A stretch of DNA of 64,000 nt. It comes from Salinimicrobium nanhaiense. Its GTDB lineage: Bacteria > Bacteroidota > Bacteroidia > Flavobacteriales > Flavobacteriaceae. Below, piece after piece: positions 1 through 8,548 of this stretch. Position 1 is the first letter of the stretch. Every line of letters begins with the position of its first letter. The position numbers and the translations under genes were made by a program. The notes under the pieces are model-generated. The model had not been told where the DNA came from. It did no database searches and saw only the letters and a program-made list of their open reading frames with translations. Location: the NCBI GenBank assembly GCA_012038135.1, contig JAAVJQ010000001.1, positions 186,001 through 250,000 of the forward strand, in the 5' to 3' direction.

Positions 1-194
1 AAGCGGCAAATGGCAATATGCATAAGATCCAGCTTATGGTCTTTCTTGAATTTCCTGTGTAACTGCCCCAGTTCCTGAAGCCCTATGATATAGATAATTG
101 CATCGAGCTCCAGCTTTTCACCATCGGCGAATTGCCTGGAGAGCTTCTGCTCCACCTCGTTCCAACGTTGTTTTAATTGTTCATCTCTAGACAT
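1..194 (-). CDS. Conserved hypothetical protein, 3' end beyond window
   Basis: I read an open frame on the minus strand starting with ATG at 194 and running off the left edge, about 64 codons visible with no stop. The protein begins MSRDEQLKQRWNEVEQ and is charged and helical, with a central IIYIIGLQELGQLH stretch. It has no signal peptide and no motif I can name. It faces away from the cvpA-like gene, with only 47 bp between the two starts, so they probably share a divergent promoter region. Function unknown. Confidence 0.7.
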   Translation of the reverse strand, partial: MSRDEQLKQRWNEVEQKLSRQFADGEKLELDAIIYIIGLQELGQLHRKFKKDHKLDLMHIAICR

Positions 195-228
195 GGCGCA
201 AAGATAATTACTAAGAACGGGAAATTGC

Positions 229-236
229 TATCTTTG
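229..236 (+). promoter_or_regulatory. -7 promoter box TATCTTTG of the CvpA gene
   Basis: An exact match to the Bacteroidota -7 element TAnnTTTG ends six bases before the ATG at 242. In this phylum transcription starts a few bases after the G, so the CvpA mRNA would have almost no leader. I do not see a clear -33 TTG at the usual spacing. Confidence 0.55.
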
Positions 237-241
237 AAAGC

Positions 242-787
242 ATGAATGTTCTGGATATCATTTTAATTATCTTCCTCCTCATAGGTCTTGTAAGAGGTTT
301 TTTTTCAGGTTTCTTTTCAGAACTTGCAGGATTGCTTTCCTTAATTGGGGGGATTTACGCCGCCATTCATTTTTCAGGCGCCACCTATGCTTTTCTAAAT
401 AGCTTTATTAACTGGGAACCTCAGTACCTTGCAATCCTCTCATTTGCAGTCACTTTTTTTATTGTTGCACTGCTCATCTCTCTGGCCGGAAACATCCTTA
501 CCAAAATGGTTCATATGGTTGCTCTTGGTATTATCAACAGGCTTTTCGGCGGAATATTCGGGGTGCTGAAAATGGCATTTTTGGCAAGTATCATTATGAT
601 GTTCTTTGCCAACTTTGACGTTTTTAATACTGAAGAATCAACCAAAGAAGGATCAATTCTCTACGAACCCATAAGAGCCCTGGCTCCCGCCATTCTCCCC
701 GGAATCATCAAAGAAGTGAAGGAAGGAGATCTTTTTGACACCCCCGAAGCAGAAACTGAAGAACCTACTGAAGCAGAGGAAATCTAG
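242..787 (+). CDS. CvpA family membrane protein
   Basis: A 181-residue protein with four hydrophobic segments (about residues 5-23, 27-45, 62-85 and 100-122), glycine-rich near the N-terminus (IGLVRGFFSGFFSELAG), which is the CvpA/colicin V production family pattern. It ends in an acidic tail rich in Glu and Thr. CvpA proteins are inner-membrane proteins linked to colicin V export and envelope homeostasis; the molecular role is not established. It stands alone on the plus strand, and its stop codon overlaps that of the convergent carbonic anhydrase gene on the same CTAG. Confidence 0.85.
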   Translation: MNVLDIILIIFLLIGLVRGFFSGFFSELAGLLSLIGGIYAAIHFSGATYAFLNSFINWEPQYLAILSFAVTFFIVALLISLAGNILTKMVHMVALGIINRLFGGIFGVLKMAFLASIIMMFFANFDVFNTEESTKEGSILYEPIRALAPAILPGIIKEVKEGDLFDTPEAETEEPTEAEEI

Positions 788-1419
788 AAGTTAAGCTGAT
801 AAACCTCATCCAATTGAGATTCATTGCTCACATTCACATTAAGATCCTTAACTATTCCTGAACCTACCCCGTAAGCCCAGCCATGCAAATGAAGCTTTTG
901 GTCATTTTTCCAGGCTGCCTGTACTATCGAAGTTTTAGCAAGATCAAAAACCTGCTCCACTACGTTAAGCTCTACAAACCTGTCAAACCTTTTATCTTCG
1001 TCTTCAATAGCATCCAGTTCTTTTTTATGCAACCTGTATATGTTCTTGATGTGCCTAATCCAATTGTCGATGAGCCCAATGGAATTATTGGTCATTGCTG
1101 CTTTTATCCCTCCACAGCCGTAATGCCCGCAAACGATCACATGCTCTACTTTGAGAACATTCACCGCATAATCCAGTACACTCAACATGTTCATGTCGCT
1201 ATGAATCACCATGTTTGCGATATTCCTGTGCACAAACACCTCTCCCGGCTGAGCTCCAATGATCTGGTTCGCCGGCACCCGGCTGTCTGCACATCCTATC
1301 CAAAGTAAAGGGGGTTGTTGACCTTCTGCCAGTCTTTTAAAGTAATCAGGGTCCTCCAGTAGGATACCTTCAACCCATTTCTTGTTGTTCTCTAGAATCT
1401 TTTTATAAAAATCTGGCAT
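784..1419 (-). CDS. can: Beta-class carbonic anhydrase
   Basis: Interconverts CO2 and bicarbonate in the cytoplasm. The 211-residue protein has the beta-class zinc and catalytic motifs: CADSRVP (zinc Cys and the Asp-Arg dyad) near residue 43 and HYGCGG (zinc His and Cys) near residue 99. Length and order of motifs fit the family, and the N-terminal NNKKWVEG region is typical. No signal peptide is seen. It probably supplies bicarbonate to carboxylases. It is monocistronic, running convergent into the CvpA gene with a four-base overlap and no room for a separate terminator. Confidence 0.95.
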   Translation of the reverse strand: MPDFYKKILENNKKWVEGILLEDPDYFKRLAEGQQPPLLWIGCADSRVPANQIIGAQPGEVFVHRNIANMVIHSDMNMLSVLDYAVNVLKVEHVIVCGHYGCGGIKAAMTNNSIGLIDNWIRHIKNIYRLHKKELDAIEDEDKRFDRFVELNVVEQVFDLAKTSIVQAAWKNDQKLHLHGWAYGVGSGIVKDLNVNVSNESQLDEVYQLNF

Positions 1420-1443
1420 AATTTTACTTTTTGAGAAGCTAAT

Positions 1444-2193
1444 TTACAATCTTTTCAGATCATTTTCCTGCATCCAACCCTGGCTTCCGTTAGGCAATTC
1501 GATTTCTACCCACTCCTGGAAGTTTTCGGTGATCTTCACTTTTGCGCCTTCATGCAGCAAGAAAGCCTCCGCGGACCTTACTGAAGGTTCGCTTTTAACC
1601 TCGACCTCTTCAGAAAAAACTATGGCAAAATTGCTTTCCTGCTGCAGGTCCTGTTTAAAGAAACCTATGGCTACAGAAGAAATTGCAAGCACCAGAAAGA
1701 ACATGCTGCCAATGAACATCAATCTTTTGGTCATGGTTCTTCTGCTGAAGTAGTACACCACAAAGAAGATAATGAAGACCAACATGCAGAATATTGCAAC
1801 CCAGGCCCATCCCGCAGCCGAAAATGCTGAAGTAGACCTGTCAAAAATGCCCCAAAATCCTTCCGATTCTTCTTCTCCCAGAGCATCAATTGCCATAGTC
1901 CTGGCAAAACTGAGATTGTTACGGGCATCTTCATTTCGGGGATCTAATTGCAGCGCTTTTTCAAAGTGATAGATACTGGGTGCGATGCGGCTTAGCTTAT
2001 AATAGGAATTCCCGAGGTTGTAATGTAGTTCTGCCGAAGTTTCTCCGTTCTCCAGGATCTGCTCGTATTGAGCAACCGCCTGCTTATAATTTCCTTCTGC
2101 ATACGCGTTGTTGGCAGCCTCAAAAAGTTGAGAATTTTGAGCAATTCCCGAAAGGCTAAAAAGTAGCGTGAATAAAAAGATCAGCTTTTTCAT
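1444..2193 (-). CDS. batE: BatE: TPR and SH3-like domain membrane protein
   Basis: Last gene of the Bat operon. A signal peptide (about residues 1-18) is followed by TPR repeats (about 20-100, including NLGNSYYKLSRIAPSIYHFE), two transmembrane segments (about 127-150 and 160-178), and a C-terminal SH3-like domain ending in GWMQENDLKRL. The start ATG overlaps the batD stop by four bases, so the two are probably translationally coupled. Bat (Bacteroides aerotolerance) proteins form an envelope complex associated with MoxR ATPases; the biochemical role remains uncertain. The name BatE rests on domain order and position. Confidence 0.88.
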   Translation of the reverse strand: MKKLIFLFTLLFSLSGIAQNSQLFEAANNAYAEGNYKQAVAQYEQILENGETSAELHYNLGNSYYKLSRIAPSIYHFEKALQLDPRNEDARNNLSFARTMAIDALGEEESEGFWGIFDRSTSAFSAAGWAWVAIFCMLVFIIFFVVYYFSRRTMTKRLMFIGSMFFLVLAISSVAIGFFKQDLQQESNFAIVFSEEVEVKSEPSVRSAEAFLLHEGAKVKITENFQEWVEIELPNGSQGWMQENDLKRL

Positions 2194-3956
2194 ACCTGCT
2201 TATCGATTTCAGAAATTACACTTACGGCTTTGTCATAATCCTGCTGCATGGCCACACTGGATGCAGGCGTATAACGGGCGAATTCACAGCTTTTAAGCAA
2301 CTCATTGAATTGTGTTACGGTAGTCGCATCTACTCCTTTGCTGGTTAATAATTCCTGGATACGCTCTTTGCTCATCTCGCTGGTTTGGATATGCAGTTTA
2401 GCTTTAAGATAATTATGCAGGGCTCGTTCCAGGGATTCATAGAATTTGGTCTGATCTCCCAGGTTTCTTTTGGCTTCCGAAAGATATTTTCGCGCCAGGC
2501 GATCTGCTTTTCTTATTCTGTTGCCCCGCACATCTCCGGCAATGGCTTCCCTTCTCTTTCCGAAGAGTATAGCCAGCGGGATCAATAATACAGGCCCCAG
2601 GAATAAGCTCCAGAACAAGACAGATCCCATAAAAGGCACTTCGCCAATAGGTTTTAGAGATGTATTAAGCTTGATATATCTAAACTGGTTGGCAGCCGAA
2701 GGCGTTTGTTGCTGTGCTGCAACAGGACCTGTACTTCCCGACGGACTTCTGGCCCCTGCAGGAGCTGCACCAACCTCGATCATAATTTCTTCGGAAGTAA
2801 GGGTTTTATAGGATCGTGTACCGAGATCAAAATAGCTGAAACTCATCGGCGGAATAGGATATTTTCCCTGTGCCTGCGGCACCAACGTGTAAGAATTGGA
2901 AATGTTCCCCTGCATCCCGTTCATATTTGTATTTACCCTTTCAGTATATTCTGGCTCGTACTGTTCCATAGAAGCCGGTACGGTCAATGGCGGCAGGTCA
3001 AAAAGCTTCAGGTTTCCCTGTCCGGATACCTCTACCGTAGCCTGTAAAGATTCAGTGGCTCTGAGTTCTTTTTTGCTGGTAGTAACCTCAAATTTAAGAT
3101 TCTTTCCAACCGCCCCGGTAAAATCGGCCGGTCTGCCTTCCAGCGGTAGAGGCTTTACATCAATTGTTCGGTTCCCTGCTGCTACGACCTTGTCTACGGT
3201 TTCGTAGAACCTGTTCCCAAAGATATCCCTTCGGTTGCCGGGTACTTCTACAGATATGTTAAGCGTGAGGGGTTCTATATTCAGCTTTCCTGTTTTTTGC
3301 GGATACAACACCGTCTTCCGAAGCACCACAAACCGATAGGGTTCTCCATTATAAGTGCCATTCTCCACTTCCAGTCTTCGAATATCAATATTCTGACTCC
3401 AGAAATCACTGAATTTAGGATTATCGATCTGTCTCCAGTCGCTCACATTGATCCGCGGACTCACATATAGCTTGTAAACTACAGTAATGGCTTCGTTGAG
3501 ATAAGGATTTGTATTAGAGATCTCCGCGACAAGATGAATACTCTCTGAAGCAATATATTCAGAATTCTCACCATCAGTAGGTTGATCTACGGCTGCAGTT
3601 ACCTCTACCTGTACGGGTGATGTTTTGTAAACTGTGCCCTCAATGGTGATCTCTGCCTGGCCTATAGTAAGATTACCTCTCTTTTTTGGCGCCAGAAAAT
3701 AGCTGTAGGTTTTCGAAAAGCTTTTTTTCCCATTTACCCAGCTTTGGCTTACCGACTGGTTAGGCCCTCCCACCACTGTAAAGTCTGAAAATTGTGGCGG
3801 GGTAAAATTGTCGCCATCTTCGTTCATCACAAAATCCACCCGCAGCCGCTCATTCACCCCCAGCTTATTCTTGCTCACATTGGCGGTGAACTGGACCTGC
3901 CCAATGGCAAGGCCGGACATCATTAACATTATGAAAAGTACCAATTTCTGCTTCAT
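2190..3956 (-). CDS. batD: BatD: large periplasmic Bat operon protein
   Basis: A 588-residue protein with an N-terminal signal peptide (GQ at about 19-20), a long beta-rich region of repeated immunoglobulin-like modules (VQFTANVSKNKLGVNERLRV and later repeats), one transmembrane segment near residues 445-465 and a cytoplasmic helical tail of about 120 residues. This is the usual BatD architecture and length. It lies between batC and batE, six bases after the batC stop. It is thought to interact with the BatA/BatB von Willebrand proteins in the periplasm. Confidence 0.92.
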   Translation of the reverse strand: MKQKLVLFIMLMMSGLAIGQVQFTANVSKNKLGVNERLRVDFVMNEDGDNFTPPQFSDFTVVGGPNQSVSQSWVNGKKSFSKTYSYFLAPKKRGNLTIGQAEITIEGTVYKTSPVQVEVTAAVDQPTDGENSEYIASESIHLVAEISNTNPYLNEAITVVYKLYVSPRINVSDWRQIDNPKFSDFWSQNIDIRRLEVENGTYNGEPYRFVVLRKTVLYPQKTGKLNIEPLTLNISVEVPGNRRDIFGNRFYETVDKVVAAGNRTIDVKPLPLEGRPADFTGAVGKNLKFEVTTSKKELRATESLQATVEVSGQGNLKLFDLPPLTVPASMEQYEPEYTERVNTNMNGMQGNISNSYTLVPQAQGKYPIPPMSFSYFDLGTRSYKTLTSEEIMIEVGAAPAGARSPSGSTGPVAAQQQTPSAANQFRYIKLNTSLKPIGEVPFMGSVLFWSLFLGPVLLIPLAILFGKRREAIAGDVRGNRIRKADRLARKYLSEAKRNLGDQTKFYESLERALHNYLKAKLHIQTSEMSKERIQELLTSKGVDATTVTQFNELLKSCEFARYTPASSVAMQQDYDKAVSVISEIDKQV

Positions 3957-3962
3957 TTTCTA

Positions 3963-4847
3963 TTACCAGTCTTTATCGGTTTGTACAGGCATGCCTTTGG
4001 CTTTTTTAGCATTGATCTTCTCCTGTACTTTCTTTTCCTCGTTCCCCATTGCCTCCAGCAAGTTCTTTATTTGCTGGGGAGAAAGTTGCCCCGGCCGTTG
4101 TTGTGGCTGTTTTGGCTCTTCTCCTGCTTTTGGCTGCTCATTCTTTTGCTGCTCCTTATCATCGGGCTGGCCGGCATTGTCCTTTTTCTTTTCGCCTTCT
4201 TTATTCTCGTCCTCTTTCTGGTCACCACCCTCTTTATCTTCGGGCTTACCATCTTCACTCTGCTCCTTTTCGCCTTCGCCGTCCTGCTGCTCCTTCTTGT
4301 CCTGCTTTTGCTTATCCTGCTCCTGTTTATCCTTTTCGTTCTTTTCACCGCCGCCGCCTTGTTTTTGCTCTTCTTCCAGCATTTTCTTGGCTAAGGCAAG
4401 ATTGTAACGGGTCTCCTCGTCTTTAGGATTATTCCGGAGAGATTGTTTGTAAGCTTCCACGGCCTCACTGTATTTCTTTTGCTTCATATAGGCATTCCCC
4501 TGGTTATGAAAAGCATCATGTTTTAACGGCTTTTCCTCTGCAGTGGTAGCGGCAGCACGATGCCTGTCAAGCGCCTGGCCGGTAATTTCCTTGTTGTAGT
4601 AAAGATTTCCCAGGTTGTATTTAGCCTCGGCATTTGCAGGATCTTTTGCAATGGCTTTCCGGTAGTAAGCTTCGGCAGTAGCCATATCATTATCGGCTAA
4701 AGCGTCTTCTGCCTCCTGCATGTATTTTTTGGCTGCTTTTGCTGCAACTTCAGTATCTTCCTGAGCTTCAGCAACAAATGGAATAAAAAAGAAGAGTCCC
4801 AAAAACAGCATTTTTGGCAGGTAATATTTCATCATCCTTTTCATCAT
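3963..4847 (-). CDS. batC: BatC: TPR protein with charged low-complexity tail
   Basis: A signal peptide (cleavage probably after VAEA, near residue 28) is followed by TPR repeats at about 30-165 (AKYNLGNLYYNKE; AFHNQGNAYMKQKKYSEA) and then about 90 residues that are almost only Lys, Glu, Gln, Asp and Gly. The C-terminus (LSPQQIKNLLEAMGNEEKKV) returns to a normal helical composition and is the conserved BatC end. Its stop and the batB start are adjacent. The low-complexity region creates several long shadow frames on both strands that are not genes. Confidence 0.9.
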   Translation of the reverse strand: MMKRMMKYYLPKMLFLGLFFFIPFVAEAQEDTEVAAKAAKKYMQEAEDALADNDMATAEAYYRKAIAKDPANAEAKYNLGNLYYNKEITGQALDRHRAAATTAEEKPLKHDAFHNQGNAYMKQKKYSEAVEAYKQSLRNNPKDEETRYNLALAKKMLEEEQKQGGGGEKNEKDKQEQDKQKQDKKEQQDGEGEKEQSEDGKPEDKEGGDQKEDENKEGEKKKDNAGQPDDKEQQKNEQPKAGEEPKQPQQRPGQLSPQQIKNLLEAMGNEEKKVQEKINAKKAKGMPVQTDKDW

Positions 4848-5887
4848 CAGCTTCTTTTCTCGTTAAACAAATTTAATCTTTTTAACCAGGACGTCTGGCG
4901 TTCAAGCAATAAGATATCCAGCAGAAGAAATAAAAGGCCCAATCCTAAAAACCATTGGAACTGGCTTTTATAATCTGCGATCTGCTGCGATTCGAATTCC
5001 TTTTTATCCATATTTTGAAGGATCTCTGTTACTTCTTCCACTACTTCGGAAGTTACCCGGCCGTCGATATATCTCCCGTTGGCTTCCGAAGCTATTTGCT
5101 TAAGCATGGCTTCATCCAGTTTAGTGATAACTGTTTCGCCGTTCCTGTCTTTCTTATAATTCTGAATTACCCCATTTCTTTTTTCGGGAATTGGTCCTCC
5201 TTTAGCAGTTCCCACCCCGATAGTAACGATCCTGATGCCTTCTTTTGCAGCTTCCGCAGCTATTTCTTCAATATTTCCTTCATGATCTTCCCCGTCACTG
5301 ATAAGGAACAGGATCCTGTTGGTCTGTTCGTCATCATTGAAGTAGGTCTTTGCCATTTCCAGCGCCTCGCTTATGGCCGTTCCCTGCGAAGAAAGCATGT
5401 CTGTATTCATGTTTTGCAGGAACATCTTTGCCGCAGCATAATCTGTAGTGATTGGCAACTGCGGAAAAGCGCTGCCGGCATAGGCAATGATCCCCACCCG
5501 GTCACTTGCCAGGTTATTGATGATTTGGGTGACCAGCTGCTTGGATTTCTCCAGCCTGTTGGGAGCAATATCTTCGGCCAGCATACTTTTAGAAACGTCT
5601 ACTGCGAAGACCACATCAACTCCTTCCCTTTTGACGGTTTCCAATTTTGTGCCAAACTGCGGATTCACCAGCGCAATGACAAAGCTGCTGATGGCAAGGC
5701 ACAGCAGGATGATCTTCATCACCTGTTTTCCCGTGGAACGGTTGGGGCTTAACTTGTCTAAAAGTTCTTTATCTGCGAATTTTCGCTGGGTACGTTTTTG
5801 CCAAAAGACCACCAGGGCATACAGCAGCACAATGACCGGGATGCCTACCAGTAACCATAAGTATGTTTTATCTTCTAACAGAAACAT
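4847..5887 (-). CDS. batB: BatB: von Willebrand factor A membrane protein
   Basis: A 346-residue inner-membrane protein with two N-terminal transmembrane segments (about 9-28 and 58-77), a vWA domain carrying the MIDAS motif DVSKSM near residue 92 and a second acidic ISDGEDHEGN segment, and a C-terminal transmembrane helix (about 312-330). The vWA domain probably faces the periplasm. Paired with BatA directly upstream; this duplicated pair of vWA proteins is characteristic of Bat operons. Confidence 0.93.
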   Translation of the reverse strand: MFLLEDKTYLWLLVGIPVIVLLYALVVFWQKRTQRKFADKELLDKLSPNRSTGKQVMKIILLCLAISSFVIALVNPQFGTKLETVKREGVDVVFAVDVSKSMLAEDIAPNRLEKSKQLVTQIINNLASDRVGIIAYAGSAFPQLPITTDYAAAKMFLQNMNTDMLSSQGTAISEALEMAKTYFNDDEQTNRILFLISDGEDHEGNIEEIAAEAAKEGIRIVTIGVGTAKGGPIPEKRNGVIQNYKKDRNGETVITKLDEAMLKQIASEANGRYIDGRVTSEVVEEVTEILQNMDKKEFESQQIADYKSQFQWFLGLGLLFLLLDILLLERQTSWLKRLNLFNEKRS

Positions 5888-5899
5888 CTTCTAATATTT

Positions 5900-6904
5900 T
5901 TATACAAAACTCCTGAACACCGTAAACCTCAACAGCACTTCGAACAGCAGTAAAAAGCCTGCCAGTAAAATAAGCGGGCGGAATTTTTCTTCGTAGTTAT
6001 AAAACCTGAATTCTTCGATCTCGGTCTTTTCTAATTGATCGATCTCCTCATAGATCTCTTCCAGAGATTTATTGTCGGTCGCACGGAAATATTTTCCGCC
6101 GGTAGCATCTGCAATTTCCTCCAGCAGCTTTTCATCGATCTCCACCGGCACGCGCCCATATTGAAAGTTTCCATTTGCCAATATTTGAATAGGAGTCAAG
6201 GCGGTCCCGTTACTTCCTACTCCAATGGTGTAGGTTTTAATCCCAAATTCTGCAGCGAGTTCACTTGCGATCTTTGGATCAATGAATCCTGCATTATTTA
6301 CTCCATCAGACATTAGAATGATCACCTTGCTTTCTGCCTCACTATCCTTTAACCGGTTCACCGCTGTGGCAAGTCCCATTCCAATTGCGGTACCATTCTC
6401 GAGGTTATTAGTGTATTCAATATTTTCAAGAGCGCTAAGCACAATGCTTTTGTCACTGGTGATAGGGGTTTGAGTAAAACTTTCTCCGGCATAGACCACA
6501 AGACCAATCCTGTCTGCAGGGCGATTTCTAACGAAGTTGGCTGCTACTTCTTTGGTAGCTTCAAGCCGGTTTGGATCCAGATCCCGCGCCAGCATACTGG
6601 CCGAAATGTCGATTGACAATACAATGTCTACCCCGAAGTTGCTACTGGTGCGGGAAGATACATCTACACTACGCGGGCGGGCCAGGGCGGTGATCACCAA
6701 AGCGAGCACTATAAGCCTCAGCACAAAAAGCACAGGCCTGAATTTTCCCAGCAACCCCGGGTTGGCTTCAAAACCTTTAATGTTGGAGATTCTAAGCTCG
6801 GCTGTTTGCCGGTTCCGTTTCCAGACGTACCATGCCAGTGCCAGCGGCAAAAGCAGCAAGAGCCAGAAAAACTGCGGATCCTCAAAAACCAATCTTTCGA
6901 ACAT
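5900..6904 (-). CDS. batA: BatA: von Willebrand factor A membrane protein
   Basis: A 334-residue protein with two N-terminal membrane helices (about 10-27 and 57-76), a vWA domain with MIDAS motif DISASM near residue 96 and MSDGVNNAG further on, and a C-terminal membrane helix near 312-330. It is a paralogue of BatB and begins one base into the stop of the upstream gene (CATTAA arrangement), so translation is probably coupled. Expected to bind a metal ion through the MIDAS and partner proteins in the periplasm. Confidence 0.93.
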   Translation of the reverse strand: MFERLVFEDPQFFWLLLLLPLALAWYVWKRNRQTAELRISNIKGFEANPGLLGKFRPVLFVLRLIVLALVITALARPRSVDVSSRTSSNFGVDIVLSIDISASMLARDLDPNRLEATKEVAANFVRNRPADRIGLVVYAGESFTQTPITSDKSIVLSALENIEYTNNLENGTAIGMGLATAVNRLKDSEAESKVIILMSDGVNNAGFIDPKIASELAAEFGIKTYTIGVGSNGTALTPIQILANGNFQYGRVPVEIDEKLLEEIADATGGKYFRATDNKSLEEIYEEIDQLEKTEIEEFRFYNYEEKFRPLILLAGFLLLFEVLLRFTVFRSFV

Positions 6905-8538
6905 TAATTTTCCATTTTTATTAATTCAACAGAGGTACTTACCCGTTGTGCGATCTCTTCGGCATATTTGTCTCCCTCGTTATAGATCATCACGATTTGC
7001 TGATACCCTTCTCCCATTCCAAAATTGAGAATAGCATACTCCTTTTGTATGGGTTTGGATTTTTCGCTTTTTTGAAAGCTCATGGTTCCAAAGATCTTCA
7101 TGCCTTTGGCGCCATTAAGAGTTTCAAATTCTTCCTGTTTGGTAATTATATTTTTTGCGCCGTTCTCCTCCAGGTATGAATAAACTTCCTCCACTGCCCC
7201 TTCAAGGTCAAAATCTTCCCCGGCAGGACGCGTATTCACACTTACAAACACTGAACTTTCGAGACTGCCATAGGTAAAAGTCTCTTTTCCTGAAGCCACT
7301 GCGCTGGAATCATTCAACCTTCTCACCAGCACATCGGGCGTAGCAATACTCACCGGCGGAGTTCCATATTCACTTTCTATCCATTCTCCTTCAAGCATCT
7401 CTTTGCTGGTGTTGCCCAAATAGGTATCGGCAAAATAATCAAGGCCTTTGGTGGAAATGATGTAGGCAGTTGCTGCACTTATAAGTAATACTACTGCCAG
7501 GATCCCAAAAATGATCTTTTTGACCTTTCTTTTTCTTTCCAACCGCTCCCGATATTCCTGATCTGCCAGTAATTCCTCTTCTGTTGGCTGCGGAATAGAC
7601 GCCTTGGTATCTTTAATTACATTTTCTACGCTCGCCCGGTCTTCCTTAGCCGTAAAAACATCGGGTTTTGTGTTAGCGAATTTTGCGAGGTCGGCACGCT
7701 CAAGGATGATCTTTAATTTACTGATGGTGGTGTTCTCCAATTTCAGTTTTCCTCTGTCTCTTTCGGCCTCCAGGTAAGCGATCAGCTCATTGGTGGTGCT
7801 TTCAAGGGCATGATCATAAACTTCCCCGTCCAGATATCTTCTTACTGCTGCGGAAAGCTGAGAGTAATATTCCTTGATCTCCCGTTGTTCCAAAAGATGC
7901 GAATCGTCAAGCTGCTTAAGTTCATAAAGCGCCTGCTCATATGGCGGAAGCTGTTTCGCTGCCTCATTTCTTCTTTGCCTGCTTTTGTACAGCAAATATC
8001 CAACGACTCCTAACAATATTAAGCCTAACAGCCACCACAACCACTGCGGAATTCCAAATGCCGGCGGCACCTCAACTGAAGGTTTGATAGGATACATTTT
8101 TTGTTTGGTAGTGTCAACCACCACATCATTCACCACTACAGTAAAAGAATCTGTCCGAAATTCCCGTTCGTTGATCAATACCCTTTGCTGCGGAATAGTA
8201 TATCGTCCGGAATCAAACTGAGTAAGTGCATATTCCCGGATCAGTCTTTGGCGATCTCCTATTTTACTCGTATCAATGGCATAAGCCTCGATCATTTCCA
8301 GCGGAGAAAAGGTCTGCCCCTCAGGAAATACCACAGGCGAATTTCCATTAGATTCTACCGAAAGCCGGTAGGTGATCTGCTCTCCTATTCTTATCTTGGT
8401 GGTATCTACGGATGCCGAAACTTCCTGCGCACGTAAACTTCCGGAAGCGGCAACAAGAAAAAACAATAGCAGGCAGAATGCAGAACCTCTGTTCCTTAAG
8501 GTGTCAAAAATGTGATTCTGCCGCAAACTTTTTTTCAT
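6904..8538 (-). CDS. Bat operon membrane protein, BatD-like N-terminus
   Basis: A 544-residue protein between the DUF58 gene and batA. It has a signal peptide (cleaved near LRAQ, about 38), an immunoglobulin-like BatD-type region (VDTTKIRIGEQITYRLSVES), a transmembrane helix near 167-184, a basic cytoplasmic helical region resembling the DUF4381-type segment (QALYELKQLDDSHL, about 205-330), a second transmembrane helix near 340-362 and a C-terminal extracytoplasmic domain of about 180 residues I do not recognise. It is longer than usual for genes in this slot. Role in the Bat complex is inferred from position. Confidence 0.8.
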   Translation of the reverse strand: MKKSLRQNHIFDTLRNRGSAFCLLLFFLVAASGSLRAQEVSASVDTTKIRIGEQITYRLSVESNGNSPVVFPEGQTFSPLEMIEAYAIDTSKIGDRQRLIREYALTQFDSGRYTIPQQRVLINEREFRTDSFTVVVNDVVVDTTKQKMYPIKPSVEVPPAFGIPQWLWWLLGLILLGVVGYLLYKSRQRRNEAAKQLPPYEQALYELKQLDDSHLLEQREIKEYYSQLSAAVRRYLDGEVYDHALESTTNELIAYLEAERDRGKLKLENTTISKLKIILERADLAKFANTKPDVFTAKEDRASVENVIKDTKASIPQPTEEELLADQEYRERLERKRKVKKIIFGILAVVLLISAATAYIISTKGLDYFADTYLGNTSKEMLEGEWIESEYGTPPVSIATPDVLVRRLNDSSAVASGKETFTYGSLESSVFVSVNTRPAGEDFDLEGAVEEVYSYLEENGAKNIITKQEEFETLNGAKGMKIFGTMSFQKSEKSKPIQKEYAILNFGMGEGYQQIVMIYNEGDKYAEEIAQRVSTSVELIKMEN

Positions 8539-8548
8539 TAATATTTCT

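Noticed and set aside
3808-4426. Several long frames antisense to batC and batD
   Set aside because: They arise from the Lys/Glu/Gln-rich low-complexity codons of batC read in other frames; they have no conserved motif or promoter and lie inside a clear gene.
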